From Chlorophyllum brunneum (lineage: Eukaryota; Basidiomycota; Agaricomycetes; Agaricales; Agaricaceae), in contig OY756150.1 of assembly GCA_963576785.1 (NCBI GenBank), positions 930,001 through 994,000 of the forward strand: a stretch of 64,000 nt of DNA, given 5' to 3'. Every line of letters starts with the position of its first letter. Position 1 is the stretch's first letter. The translations under genes and the position numbers were made by a program. The notes beneath the pieces are model-generated. The model was not told where the DNA came from. It did no database searches and saw only the letters and a list, made by a program, of their open reading frames with translations. Shown piece by piece: positions 36,942 through 50,252 of this stretch.

Positions 36942-39900
36942 TTACGCAAACGTCCAGAGAGCCTGAGGGTTATTATATGTCTCGGCGGTGTAGTTGAAAC
37001 GCACTGGAAGGTAGTTAGAGGCCCAATGCCGAGTTCGGTTAGGTGCATACTCACGGCGTGGCAGCTCCGACTCGTAGGCTTAAAATCGGATGAGTTGGTT
37101 TCTATAATGGGGCAGTTGACTTCATACCTATGGGTAAGTTTTCGTCGAAGAAACTCCAAGCTGGTCGCGATTGTTTCAAAATTCGGCTCCGCATTCCACC
37201 ACCGGGGTTGGGACTTACCTGTCCTCCAATTATGGCTTATCCGATTGATTTAGCCCCATGAGATAAATACGCGAAAGTAAAGCATACCGGAAATTCCCTG
37301 ATACCAAGCTACCAGAACGTTTCAGCGCAATATCTCTTTCGGTACTCTTTGAACTTACAGATCAGGAGGCGCAAGCGGATCCTACCAACCTGTTAGCCAC
37401 GCCTATTAACCATGTTACCCTTATCACTTACGCTCTTCACACCAGCTGTCTTGATTTCCGTATCAAGGTCCGCCCATTCTAAAACTTGATTCCCCGCCAT
37501 CCCTATTAATCCCAACCCCAAATCAAAACAGGGTCACGAGAAATTAAGGGATCCATCCCCAGATATCATGAAGAAATTTAGGAAGCACACAAATACCACA
37601 TGCTAACATCAGAAAAATGATAAACATATTCAAGATGTCAACTCACCCTTAAATTCCATCTGTTCTCCAGGTTTACCACCAAAAACTGCAATCGTTATGT
37701 TATGGCGCTCATTCATCAGTGTGCTAAACATAGCACATGTTGACGCGCAGTTCCCATTGCTCACTAGTTCGCGCGGTGAAGGTTTGATTTTGAAATAACC
37801 ATGATGGGTAGCACGGTGTCGAGAATATAAGATTGAGTGTTGCGGGGACGCCGACAAATTTATGTTTTGGTGGGTTGGAGTTGGAGATAATAACAGGCGG
37901 AGAAAGCAGATGATGAAAATCTGACCCGAAACCGGAGTGCAGGGACGGTAGACTTACCTATCGCGACTTTGCTATAGTGATGATGCCGGGGGTCGGCCAT
38001 GTCAATTTCATGAACAGCCGTGTTTCAACTGAATACGAACCTGAGGTCGAATGGCGGGGTTCTCGGTATTGGTTGTGAGAATCCGAGCTCACAAGTGTCC
38101 TATCAATTATTTGAATTACAGCACGTTAAGTACGTGTAGCCTATCAGGAAGCATGCAAAGATGAAAGGAAAAATTACATACATGGAAGCGTTGCGACGTA
38201 GGGTCTTGGCGGCCATTCACGACAAAAGGCAAAGAAGGATCGATGTAATTGAACGATGGCGGCATCCGCGTCCCATTCAAGAAAGCCCCTGTACGAGCGC
38301 GTCAGTGTGTGAACTACATCAGTAAGCTCTGATACTGCTTATTCTTTCTCCCTTGTTTGCACAAGACCGAGGAGAGCGGAATAAGATCATGGAGCACATA
38401 CAGTTATCGGCGGTATAGAAGGTGAGGGTATCGTCGAGACCCAAGGCGATGTCTGCTGAAACGATCTTTTGAGCAAGGGGATTGGGTCGATTGGTCGAAA
38501 CGAAGCCACTAAGATGGTATCAATCATCCATCCATTCGTCAGGCCGTGAACTCGCGGCCAACTGTCGAAAAGGAAAAAGACTTACGGGTAGCCGATCTGA
38601 GAACCTGAGAGGTATTGATGCAAAAATTGCCCAAGGCACACGAAGCCGCCTATCAACGTACTCCCGGTCAACAACATGTATCACAATTCGGCGTCAAACG
38701 CTTACATACCACCATTGTTTGTGAGATCGAGTAGAACTTGCGTGACTTTGGCCTGCTGGAATGCTTTGACAGCCGCGACGACATCACTTTGGAACCCATC
38801 AAAATCTCCGTCAAAAGAGCCCAAGAACATCTAAACCAGGGCGAACGTGGGGAGAATGTAAGGAAATCGACATTTTCCCAAGTTCAAAAATAACCAGTAA
38901 GATGACAGTCATGAGTTCTCGGACTTAAGAGGTTTTTGCCAGGTGCCTTACCACTCCGGTCTTCTGGTCGGGTAAAATAAATGATTTGATCACACCTTCA
39001 CTCCCTGGCACAGCTGTCGTGTTAGGGAGGAAAGGAGGGGGGAGGTTGACGGCATTGCTGTTGGACTTGTCGATAATCTCAGCTCTAGCGAGTTTGCGTG
39101 GGCGGTTCTGAGTACGGAGGTTATTGAGATCTACTCCATTTGTGGCACCTGTGGCAGCGCAGTTGTTTGCCCAGCTACAGGGAGAAGACTTCAACGAATT
39201 GTGTGGTAGAAGTGATGCCGTCTAAACCTACTAACTAGGCCCATCGGTGAAAGAAATGCCAAGGTAGTTGGCAACAAACGGAATATCGATAGTTTCGACT
39301 TTGGTCGAGTTGGCTAGAATTAACTTCATTTCCAAAGAGGTTTGCTTAACGCCGGTAGGTCCAGCGAGGTCACCAATGCGTTGGGAGAAATCCGTTCCAG
39401 AAATTCGATAGCTGCTGAATACAGAGTTAACTCGGACACCATGATCCAAGTAGTTCCCGGAGACAGTCTTCGCGATAAAATCGACGTAGTCATAGGGTGC
39501 TTGTCCCGCAATCTCAACGACCTTGGCACCTGCGAGTCGCTGCCAGTCGAAACCAAGGGCGTCGAGGATAGCTGTGAACTCGTCTCCGACCAGCGTAATG
39601 AATTCTACAAGGTCAGGAGCGATGAAGACACCTTGAACGCCGTCGACTTCGATGTTGACGACAGGTGCCGGAAGGATGTTCTGAAAGCTCGTATAACAGT
39701 CCGGGAACCAACCTAAATCGATGCTACGGTCATTTAGGCAGATGTAAAAATCGTCAAGTCTCATACGGGTATGTCCGTCATTCAATTGAGTCGTAAAGTC
39801 GTAAAGATCAATATTCAAGTCGTAGTCGGTCTTGTGAAAGAGTCTACAATGAGTTATAGATATGGTAAAAGGGTTTTGAGATATACGTGGTAATGAGTCT

Positions 39901-40189
39901 TGTTGATCTTGTCCAGTGTAGCCCGAATATTAATAGTAGATTCTTGGAAAGGAGGCGGAGAATGGAGGTAGTATTCCTCGAAGGTGTAAAAATCGAAAAC
40001 GCGAGCCATGTTTGTCAAGACATTTTGACGGAGAGTCTCGTTGAAGGGGAACGATTTCTCGCAGGCGAGAGCATCCGCAGGGGCGACAAAGGATTTTCCA
40101 GCGATCTTGACACAGGGATCACTTGGAGACGGTGCAGCGCGAACAAGGAGGGGTAAAAATGCCCCACAGAGAGCAAGGAAGGTGTGCAT
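36942..40189 (-). CDS. Secreted peptidase S41-type (tail-specific protease-like) protein
   Basis: Sixteen exons fit in phase to 663 residues: 40189-39887, 39830-39767, 39712-39232, 39174-38952, 38830-38710, 38649-38586, 38508-38402, 38288-38182, 38099-38041, 37971-37958, 37763-37647, 37502-37432, 37381-37359, 37297-37288, 37218-37128, 37078-36942. A signal peptide is clear (MHTFLALCGAFLPLLVRAAP). The N-terminal region has NDGHTRWFPDCY; the S41 core has QVLLDLTNNGGGFVCLGQFL and the putative nucleophile region SNGNCASTCAMFSTLMNERH. It ends YNNPQALWTFA, typical of the fungal group. Likely extracellular; substrate unknown. Exons 14-15 are the weakest part, since exon 15 begins with GTAAGT. Confidence 0.82.
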
Positions 40190-41173
40190 GGATCCTTTTT
40201 CTCTTCATTGAGTTCTCGTCCGTGCCTTTATACGATAATATTCCTAGGATTGTCCTACGGCTGCGTTCTTGCTCAGTCGGATGAGCCGAGAATAGCTGAT
40301 AACCACGCGTTCCTGTTATCGGTTGCGATATTATTGTCCTTTTTCGAAGTTATGTATTGCATCCTGAACCCACGACCGATGTCTTGAGGGCGGATAAATT
40401 CCTCGATTGGTACAAGGCACCACATGGTTGGCGAGGAAAAGTGCCTTCGGTTTTCGCACAGACTGAGTCTTTCCACGTATCTTAGAGTAGAAGTTGTGTA
40501 ATGCGGTGATATGCGCTACTCGCATGGTTGTTGTATTTTCTGTGAGCCGTTCAGGCCACAATATACGATGGGTGGACATATGGCGTGGGTGTGAAGAGTG
40601 CTATTTTTAGAGCCAGGTTTATTGAGGGACGAAGAATAGAGTATGATCAGGCTCATCCCGTTAATGAGCAAGATGGTTGTACCCTGCAGGTTGCAAACGA
40701 GGGGCGCGCAATGGCTAGGGCGGTATTCACCTTGTGCGAAGCAATCTAAGTCGAATCAACTTTGATATGTCAGATATGAGAGTGGTAGAGAGTGGTGGTT
40801 CGTTGCGCTGCGGTAGCAGGATTCCATTGGAGGAAGGAGATGATGTCTGTCTGGGAGAAAGCAAGGACGTGGACTGGAAAATAAAGACTCGTGAAGAAGA
40901 GGGAGTGATGGTGCGGAGTGCGTTTGTGACAACCGCGTTGTCATCAGGTGCTGCCACACTCTTGCTCACCATATATATGTGGACTGACATACTCCCCAGT
41001 GTGCTCGTTGTCCCCCTCATATGTCTACACCAGATCTGGAGGCAACACATTTTTCACACGTGAATGTGATCAAGGTCCGGCGGCATCAGCAGGCGCTTGT
41101 TCCGAGCCTGATCCACCTCAGAGCGCATTCTGGCAGGCAGTTTCGTTGTTGCATAGCTGGTCCTTTAACCCCC
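40190..41173. other. Divergent intergenic region, S41 gene to hydrolase gene
   Basis: Nearly 1 kb with short overlapping frames on both strands between 40730 and 41170. None has a recognisable domain or splice-consistent extension. Confidence 0.4.
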
Positions 41174-42913
41174 ATGGCGTCGCTCACATATCCCCCGGTC
41201 AAATCCGCCAAATGGCGCACAATAATTCCACGCGAAACCATCCCTGTCTACCCCCCTCCAGAACCACTAGATTATCCTCAACTCCCTTCAAAGCCTCGCC
41301 AGCTTCCTCCTGACTCCCCATTCACGCTTTCTACACATATCATACCCGCAGCACATCTACGAACGCTTCCGTATGACCCGGTACCACCACCTCTCCCTCC
41401 AACATTACCAAAGTCCGAGCGGATGGCACATTACAAGCGGGTTACCATGCAATTACGTGGCTTGGGATCCCCACCTCCATCCTCTGGGCATCCGATAGTA
41501 CTGTGGATTTGCATAAACCGTTATGTCAGGAAGGGAGCATCCGGTTCAGGACTAACATTATTCCTTGCCCATGCTAATGGGCTTCACAAGGAGGTACGCC
41601 ATATTCCGCTTGCGAGGCCCTGAAGCCAATCCCATGGTCTTCTTCGCCTAGACTTGGGAACCCACGATCAACCTTATCTTGAATTCGCCCTCAGGTGAGC
41701 TCGTGGACGAGATCTGGTCTTGGGAGGCCGTTCAACACGGCGACTCTGTGCTTCTAAACAGAGATAATCTGGGATGGATGTGTACGTTCGTTTCATAGTA
41801 CTCCTCGACTAATGTTAGGCCACTCACCTTATTGCTAGTCGACTGGGCTGATAACGGACGCGACATTCTCAACTTTTTACACTACTTCATTCCGTCGTCC
41901 GCCACCGATTCACCGTTACCCACACACATTCGACGTGTCCCCTTGGAGGAAACACAGTACAGAAAAGCACATGGCTTCAAGAACAGGACATTTGTTGCAA
42001 TAGGACATTCGTACGGTGGATGCACCTCGTAAGTCCACTGGCTACCGTCTGGTGAAGGGACTTTTGCTAACATCAAATTAGAGCTTTTGCTGCAATAGAA
42101 AATCCCAATCTCTTTTCATCTCTCATCCTCGTCGATCCGGTGATTATCAGACCTTACGATGTAAAGGAACAAGGACTCAGAGACCAGCGCACCAACGATC
42201 TCGTCGTTGGCGCGCTTGGCCGGCGCGACACTTGGTCATCTAAGTGTGTCCCAGACATGACTACGATGCATATATCCATCCTGACCATATTACAGGGAGG
42301 AAGCTCTGGAAGCCTTCAAGAAGAATCCATTTTTCACCCGCTGGGATCCCGAAGTCCTCAAGGTCTATGCCGAATGTGGACTCTACGATACTAAAGACTC
42401 AGAAGGCCGGCCGATAACCAAACTCAAAATGCCTGGAATGCAGGAGGCTATCGTCTTCGCGGCTACGCTGACGCAGTATGAGACCTTCCAAAGGATGCAG
42501 AACTTAGATGAGCGGATTGAGCTTCACTGGGTTGTTCCTGGTAGACCTGGGGGAGAGTGAGTTGCGCTATCAGTCTTTCCGTACTTTAAGGTACTGACAC
42601 TGAGTTTGTCAAGACTTGGTCCTCCTGGGGAGACGCAGATGAGGGTTTGGGCGAGGCCGAAAAACTCGTCAAATATGAGGATACCTACTGCTGGACATCT
42701 TGTAAGTCTTGTTAAAATTGATTGTGGGACTGAATTAGCCTAACCTTGAGCTCAGATAACACAAGAAGCTCCTCGAGAATTGGGTAAGCTCTTTCATAGA
42801 CCGGTATTTAAGCTCAAGACTGACGAAATTCCAACGCATACTCAGCGCAGGAGATTGGCAGTTTTCTTCAGCGAAAATATCAAGGCGTCCGCAACCTCAA
42901 GTGTAACCTGTGA
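41174..42913 (+). CDS. Alpha/beta hydrolase fold protein
   Basis: Eight exons: 41174-41593, 41652-41781, 41839-42028, 42082-42243, 42296-42556, 42614-42701, 42756-42783, 42846-42913, giving 448 residues. A variable Pro-rich N-terminus of about 100 residues precedes the fold. Fold markers: LTLFLAHANGLHKETWEP (oxyanion-hole strand), FDWADNGRDILNFL, nucleophile elbow GHSYGG (Ser near residue 241), LILVDPVIIRP and the catalytic-His segment IPTAGHLITQEAPREL. It resembles fungal AB_hydrolase_1 proteins of the Lpx1/toxin-biosynthesis-like group, for which substrates are mostly unknown; esterase or lipase activity is inferred. No signal peptide and no C-terminal SKL-type peroxisomal signal (ends KCNL). 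Confidence 0.88.
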
Positions 42914-45903
42914 TTTTTATTAGATATTCTTCATTATATCCTTCGTTGGGTCCCTCAATTTCACAGTTGTACTTTTGGATGCTAATCGGGTAAAAAGTAA
43001 AAGCAATGCATAGCCATCGTGTGACCACAGGAGTGCTCCGCAACAGCGTCCACCCCGCCGCTCGAAGCAGGCGTAGTATATTTACGAAAACCCCACGTGA
43101 TGGCACGCGCACGGAGTTCTCACCTCTTCGATAGCAGGTGTCATCGAACATAGTACAAGCCGCAATCAGAGACCACAAAATGAATCCAGGTCTACTTGTG
43201 CCATATACAACCCACTATATATCCGAACTGTGTGGGTCTCCTGATGAACATGATGGCGCCTGATGTTATTTTTTCACTAGCCGCGACGTCACCAAACTAG
43301 GCTCTGTTTTTACTAGCGGTCCGAAGTTGATATTTTGCAGAGATGATCAGAAATATCCACCGGTCAACATGCTTCAGGCAGGGCATCCACATCCTCCTTC
43401 GTTGATGCATCTCGGTGATGCAGGCGACCTCCCTGATCGCAGCATACTCCAACCTTGTGAGCAGTGGTGCCCCGGCTGTCTTGTCAAAGAAAAATCCCAG
43501 TCTGATAATCCCTCTCGTTGGGAAATGAGTCAGGTAGACGAACAAGTTATCAGAATACCGCCACGAAGCCAACGCCCACAACCTTGTGCGGGTAAAACTT
43601 AATACGCCTGTCTTTCGAACTATACGTGTAGGGCACAAATTAGTTCCACCTCGTCATGGACTGTACCGGTTATCCCTAAATCCTTCGACGTTGCTGGGAT
43701 CCTCTTCCTCCGCCATTAGGACCACAGCACACATAATTCTTGGGGCGGATGGAACACCGCGGTTGGTTGACCGAAGTGTCTCCTCTGGTTACTACCCAAC
43801 ATGGTTTGAAAATCCGACTGTGGCTAGTTCTGCGTGGCGTGTGCGGTTTGTACTACAGGAGCATAATTATTGGGATATTTTTGTTTGTGGGGGTTGTTCA
43901 TTCGTTGGTGGCCCCTGACAACTAATGAGTATAAGCAGCGTATAGGGAGCAGACTTTGGAGTTGAGCCCACTTTGGAATGGGCTTCAAGGTCTTTTTTTT
44001 CAGGACCATGCTCTCTGTGTGCGTTCCAGATTCGGAGCCGAAGAACTTATACCTGTGAATTGGTGCTCAATGTATGAACAGCAAATCCGTCAGCTCTTGG
44101 GGCTAAAGCTATGACGTAGATGTATGCCCTCTATCTTTGTTTGAAGCGAGAGCAGAGCCATGCGATAATACTAGACGTCGGGGGCCTCTCTTGCTCAGAT
44201 GTTCCCCAGTGGTAGAGGGTTAGAAAAGTCGAGGTGGACTCCAGCTTTTCATGTCCCGCAGCACATCTGGCAAAAAGGAAGCTACCAAGTGTCGCAGAAT
44301 GTTCACCAATGGGGAAACAATTCAACTTCTAGCGTCACCCAACTCCGGCGCTCGTAACACCGACGGCAAGTCCATAGTGTTTAACACGCGACCAACGGCT
44401 CCAGCTCGTAGCATATCCCCATCAGACGGACCAAACGCGCCTGGACTAGTATTGATGTCATATGCCTTCAGCATCGTTTGTACTGCGACCATAATCTTTC
44501 CCGGGGCTGGCTATGATTACTTACTATTTATGCACAGGTTCCCAAGAGACGATAGGGAATAGTGGAAGATGGTACCCGACGGTAAACGCTCGCAATCTTC
44601 GACATTAAATCCGAGAGAGAGGCTGTGTTAGTATGGAGAGAACCAGGTCGTCGGGACAACAATTAGCAGTCGCCGAAGAAACAAACAGGTGCACAGGACA
44701 CGCTTCCGATATTTTCCGATGGGCTAGCAATTGTCCGTGGACGATCTGAGGGGGGTTAACTCAGCAGGTCAGCGGAACATACCCAACTGATAGGATTGGC
44801 AATTTCGCATTGACGACCGTGAATTTCAACAGGATCAGCTTCTAGTCAGCTCCTGTCAGGTCCTGAATTTGGGGGATTTGCGCAGTAACATAAGACGGGA
44901 TTCGGATTGTTTCCACCGAGGAAGGGTGACGATTTTGGTTAGATAGAAGACTTGTGATAGTGGGAATAGGGAGGAAGTTGCTGCTCAGTGGTACCTGGGC
45001 TAACCTCCATAGTCCATCCACTGGAAGCTTCCCACGGCACACCTCAGAGAATCATTGTGCGGAGTGAATAAAATCAATTGACTTGCAGGCTTCGAAACGT
45101 CGCCGCACGTCAATCTTCGATGTGGACAGTTGTGGCTGTATCTCTATATTATATCAAGCCGCATTGTCGCCGCTCTCAGGACTGGACAACACGCATCGGT
45201 CGAGAGCCCTTGGTGCAGGCTTGGGACAGAAGTAGTGGTTTGATATACACAGATGGCAGGAGTTGAGGGAACATGGCAACGATAGCCTTCGGACCTACTC
45301 GTCCCTGGAGCCTGAGTTATTTTAGGAAATTTCGAACATGAACAAAATGAGCCGAGCTAGCCGTCCTGGGACTGTACCATCTGTCAATCCAGCTTACCCA
45401 CCTTGTCCTCCGTCCTCACACTCTCCCCTTTTCTCTTTCACGGTTGACCTTCACTCCTAACATCAGACTATCCGCACCCACACCACTACCCCCAGACCAG
45501 ACCACGACTACAACTCTTTCTGATTTTAATGACAATTTTACGACATGACGATAATAACGTTCAACGCAGGACACTGGAGATATTGAAGAGTCAGGACTGT
45601 ATATTGGAGGGGGAGGCAATGACCCGTAGGGGTCGGGACAATGAAGCCTTCAAGAGTGGTGAAGGCGGTACTGACCAGCGGGTTTCGAGCCCTTTGGCAA
45701 CATGGGTGCGTAATTGTCTCTATTTTTCTCCAAGTGTTTCTTAAAGAACGGTGTATAGTCTATTTTTCACCTGGTTGCGAAACCCAGGCCTTCCCAGCTC
45801 TACAAGGGTCCCGTCTTAAAGGGAAAGAGGCAGTTTTTGTCTGGTTGGCTACCCAAACTTACGGCTGTTTCTGCCGTGATGTGTGCAAACTCGATGGCTG
45901 CAC
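42914..45903. other. 3-kb gene-poor interval
   Basis: Short frames only (for example near 43300-43900 and 44250-44560), none with a domain, biased codons or clear splice partners. No repeat ends seen. The 5' end of the next gene could lie further upstream than I have placed it. Confidence 0.35.
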
Positions 45904-48339
45904 ATGCCTCCCCGATACATGGAAGCAAGGATACATCGACCAGTACAAAGCAACATCGGTTTTATCCAAGAGCAGTTTCTCAAAGCACATGGGTATGCTT
46001 ATGCTTGCCTACTGCAACGCTCTATCTAACCCTCATCGGTAGATTCCCATAGTTGCTGTCTGTGGCTTTGCCTTTGTCCTTACCGCTCTCACTTGCTGGA
46101 GACGACGCAAATTTCTCGCTGGTTTTCTAAGGAACCGTATAATAGTTGCTAATTCTAGCGCGGGGACCAGGGAACTGACGGCTGAGCAACTCGCTGGATC
46201 CATCAATACCGCAGGGACTGGTGATCAGAGTAGCAACAATGCGACAAGGCCAAGGAGATCGAGGCGGCCACGACGTACTCCCTCACAAATATCTACTCAC
46301 TCGCTGCCTGCATATGCCAAGGAGCCGGGTGAACAGGAACTAGTTGTACTTCAGTGAGTACCACTTTTGCCCGCCTGTTGGAGCAGGCGCTCATGAACGA
46401 CAGAGGTCCACCCGACATGGAAGATGCCCCAATTTCACAGCCGCTTGCTACTGTGATCGACCTAGGTGAAGACGCCGACACCAGCGCAGAGAGTCGCCCA
46501 CAATCTCGATATACCTCTGTTCCAGAAGTTTCCCCTCACTCTCCCCTCCTTGAAGAAGACCCAGTCAATGATAGTTCTTCCTCAGAGCAACATGCAAATT
46601 CCCTTCGAAATTCTGGGAGCATCAATACAGGGAACGACTCGGCTGATACATCATCCCTCGCCCGGGTTGATAGTAACAACCCTGCCTCCGTTATCGATCC
46701 TCGAGGCGAGGCCCCACCTTACTTCGAGGTAGTGGAACAGTTTGAAGTCACGGGCGGTGTTCGCCGTGGTTTTATCGACGCTGGGCCTCACAATACTCCT
46801 GCAAGCCCTATACTCGCTGCGGCACCTTCGCCACCTTCATCTCCGCAACCTACATCTCCAAGACGTTCAGGCTTCCGTTCTCTACTCAACCGAATGTCAG
46901 TCTCCGGAACATCCCACACTCGGAACGAGTCTTCGGCTTCTGCCATCTCTTCCTCTCCCTCACATTCACATTCTCATTCCCACACCCGGGGTTTTTCAGC
47001 CACATCTATTTTATCTCCTTTCCGACCCCTCTCTCGCCAAAAGTCCATCGCATCACACAACAGTTCTCGCCCCAACCTCACATCACCTTCTTTGATCTCA
47101 TTAAACTCGATCTCCGCACCGTTGACTCATACGGCTGTCCGCACGGAAATCGCTTATCCGAGAACTGGGCCAACAGCAGATCAGATGCGGTTAATCGCAA
47201 GTAGAGAAAGTTTTGCGAGGTTTGGAGTTCCATACGGAGCTGACGCGCTCGCGTTCGCGTCGTTGAGTAGAGATAACTTGGCAAGTGGAGAGAGACCACC
47301 GGAGTTTGATGATGCGGTTGGTGGTGGGAGTGGAGCTGGAGGAGACGATGCAAGTGCGAGTTCGGCTACAGGGCCGTCAGACAGAAGAAGTAGTGAGGGC
47401 TCCCGGCCGCAGGAGGCGCCCGTGAACGAGACCAGTCAGAATATGGCTGGTGGTAGCCCGGCGACGTCGACTTCCTTGGACGGTTTACCTGTCGAACAGA
47501 GGGCAGACGCGGCTGGCATCGAGGGCGTTCCGGTGTCCCATAGTGTGCTTGATCCCAGTGATGTGGTGGGGGCAGACGAAAAGGATGAAAAGGAGAAGGA
47601 TGACGAGAAACAGAGTAAAGATAAAGGAAAGTCGAAGGAAGTAGTCGAGCAAGACGAGCAAAGTCGGACGATTTATGGGCTAGGGCAAGAGGCTCAAAGT
47701 GCCCTGGCCGCCGGAAATTCAGCGACCCCGGAAGAGGGGTCTGCTTCACCCAAGGTGACTTCCGTCGACTCCCCAGAGCCCAAGTCAGTCCAAGTGGTAC
47801 CTGCAACACCAATTTCTCGTCCAGTTACGCCGTCAACATCAAACCATCAAGAACCAGCTACAACAGATACATCACCTTCTGGTGCTTCGCCACCTGCCAC
47901 AAGAACATTGGCGGCTCCTCCATCATCATACCACCCACCATCCCACCTTCACCCTCAAGACGAACGTCCAGAATCGCGTGCGAGCCAACTTTCGTACGCA
48001 TCTTATAACTCATACGCTTCTGACGTTACCTTCCGGACCGCCGCTGAGAGCTTGAGCTCGCGAAAGGGTGTTAGGTGGCCAAATACGTCCGAGGATGAGG
48101 ATGATGGGGATGAAGCTGGTAATTATCACGATAGCCATGATGACAGTGATGATGCGGACACTGCTGAAGGGGAGGTTGAGAGACCTTTAACCCCCACGTT
48201 AGGTGGGAGATTGATTACGAGGCATGACAGGGAGAGTACAGATGCCACTGTCACCGGCCCATCGTTTTCTACAACGCCGAGAGCAACTAGACTGAAACAG
48301 GAGAAACATATGTCAAACGCGACCATCACACATGCCTGA
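45904..48339 (+). CDS. Ser-rich single-pass membrane protein of an Agaricomycete family of unknown function
   Basis: Exons: about 45904-45992, 46043-46353 and 46404-48339. The first reads SNIGFIQEQFLKAHG; the second starts with a membrane helix (IPIVAVCGFAFVLTALTCWR) followed by RRRK and THSLPAYAKEPGEQELVVLQ. The third continues GPPDMEDAP, then DPRGEAPPYFEV, a long Ser/Pro region, SLISLNSISAPLTHTAVRTE and SRESFARFGVPYGADALAF, ending in an acidic tail. The blocks PAYAKEPGEQE, GEAPPYFEV and FARFGVPYG recur in homologues that I recall from mushrooms; no function is known. The intron at 46354 is well supported (CA|GTGAGT). The join between exons 1 and 2 is not: the only GT donor at 45993 gives the wrong phase. 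Confidence 0.72.
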
Positions 48340-49449
48340 TAACGTGGAGAGTTCTCTCTGGCTATCCAATGATTTAAAATGATTTAACGCAGCTCATTTA
48401 TCAAGTTTCTATCTAGCATCTTTTTTTCATTCTACTTATTCAAATGAAGGTGGACGGTTTTTGGGCTCTAGAAAAATTCAAGAACTCTTTCTTACCTTTT
48501 GATTATCCTCTGCTCAGCTATATGTTTTTTTTTGTTTGTTTTTTTTACGCGCCGTCTTCAGACTATATCAATCGCATTTGTTCAGCCGTTCTGGGTTTTG
48601 GTGCTTTCATGGATTCTGTTTGCGTTTTTTTTTTGTTCTGGTATTTTCACGTGTTGTGTTCTTTGTCATAAACGAGGTTATTGTTGTTCTAGACCCACTG
48701 AGGTGCTGCATCAATGGATTTGAGATCTAAACAGTTTATCCGGATTCTACAACAAAATACAACTACTTTTCTGAATAAAGGGGTCTCGAAAGTATAGATC
48801 ACTATGAACATAATTCCTCTATAAATCTTAGTTGATAGGTATTATATAGTAATAACCAGTTAGTATCTAAATCCAGAGGCAATACGTAGTTAGATGACTT
48901 CAATGAGAAAAAGGCTCACTACTGCCCTTCCCTATCAATTTCCTGTGAATCCAGACACTCCGAAGAATTTTATATTTACAGCAAATATGATATCCGGAGT
49001 GGAGATAAGAATAAAAGAGGGGCTGAACAAAACCTTCAACTGAAGCACTAGCATAGCCATCATACCAAGGGAGATAAATTAGGGTGAGAGATAGATAGGT
49101 AGATTTACAAAGACAGCCAACAAGGAGGGATGGATGTATATGTAGCAGATCATCAGCAAAGCACGAGTGTTACACGGGCGGAGCAAGTGCTGTTCCAACA
49201 GAGACAAACACAAAGAATGTGTAGCAAACCGATCGAGAAAACCGTTAGAAGATCATCAAGAGAGGTAGGGGAAGGGTATATATAAAATATATCGTAGTGT
49301 GTTGGACAAAGGAGAGATGGATAATAAACAAACATGATGTCCATTTATTAATGAACTTTGAACAACGGCATTCCGGGATCCCAGTTACGGAAAGTGAATA
49401 GAGAGAGAAAAATCGTGAGGGACGCAACGTAAGGTCGGTGACTCCAAGC
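48340..49449. other. Convergent intergenic region with T-rich tracts
   Basis: About 1.1 kb. From 48420 to 48670 the plus strand has several runs of 8-9 T, probably 3' UTR and downstream sequence of the membrane-protein gene. A short GATA-like imperfect repeat occurs near 49090. No gene seen. Confidence 0.45.
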
Positions 49450-50252
49450 TTAGGCTCTCGCGGAGACTTTCTTGGGTGATTTTGACCTCATCTTTCGTGG
49501 GCTTGCAGCTGCGCGGGTACGACGACGTGCCCCGGGTGAAGAGGGAGCCTCTGGTGGAGTTTCGGTAGGAGCCTCTGCAGGTTCGCTGGCAGTTGCGTTG
49601 GTTGCGGATGTGATATCTTCTTGAGGCGTTGGTGGAGATGAACGTAGTTCATCCAATTCGCCGTCTTTTTCTTCTGGGAGAGGGATACTCTCTGGCTGGA
49701 CCACGGCATTTTCTTCAGCCGTCGGTTCAGCGTCCGATTCGGATTCCGTAGCAGCATCAGGTGCTTTGGTATCTGGCTGGGGCTCCGGGGTAGTAGCTTC
49801 CGTATTACCAGGTTCGCCGGCATCCAAATCGACGTCCTTAACACGCTTGGTGACGACTTTTACTTCAAGACTTCCCTCCCTGTGTACCGTGACCTCTCCT
49901 TCGTCTCCATCAACGTTAGAGGTGACAACACCGCTCGCGTCGACATCAGGGGTAGCCACAGCATTATCATCACTCCCCGGGTTCACACTCTCCGAGTCCC
50001 CGCGTATCTTTTTCTTCCTCCCTTGTTCCTCATCGTCATCCATCGCATCACGGTCTATCGAGCTGATACGACGTTTGCGACGAGTGTTTGGAGCATTTGA
50101 GGTTGCTAGAATAATAACGAGACGCGTGAAAAGAGTTGTAATAAGTTTGTTGATTATTAACCATGGCCTGAGGTAAACGTACGATCATCTTCCCAAGGAC
50201 GATCAGGGCGTGGAATGACAGAGTAGGAGATACGTCTGATAAGGCCGAACAT
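49450..50252 (-). CDS. Small acidic, basic-tailed protein of unknown function (probably nuclear)
   Basis: Exons 50252-50183 and 50105-49450 give 241 residues in phase. It starts MFGLIRRISYSVIPRPDRPW, followed by two basic clusters (NTRRKRRISS, RKKKIRG) that look like nuclear localisation signals. The middle is acidic and Glu/Pro-rich without predicted fold. The C-terminus is basic and Ser/Pro-rich (ARRRTRAAASPRKMRSKSPK), with SP/KSP motifs that proline-directed kinases could target. The conserved-looking N-terminal 20 residues occur in similarly built mushroom proteins that I recall. A chromatin-associated role is an inference only. Confidence 0.7.

Noticed and set aside
46742..47812. Frames in both directions within the Ser-rich membrane-protein gene
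   Set aside because: His/Leu/Pro-rich shadows of Ser/Pro codons; the main frame contains the conserved blocks.
48500..48670. T-rich frames with membrane-like Phe/Leu/Cys sequence after the membrane-protein gene
   Set aside because: Composition follows from T runs in a 3' flanking region; no initiation or splice context.
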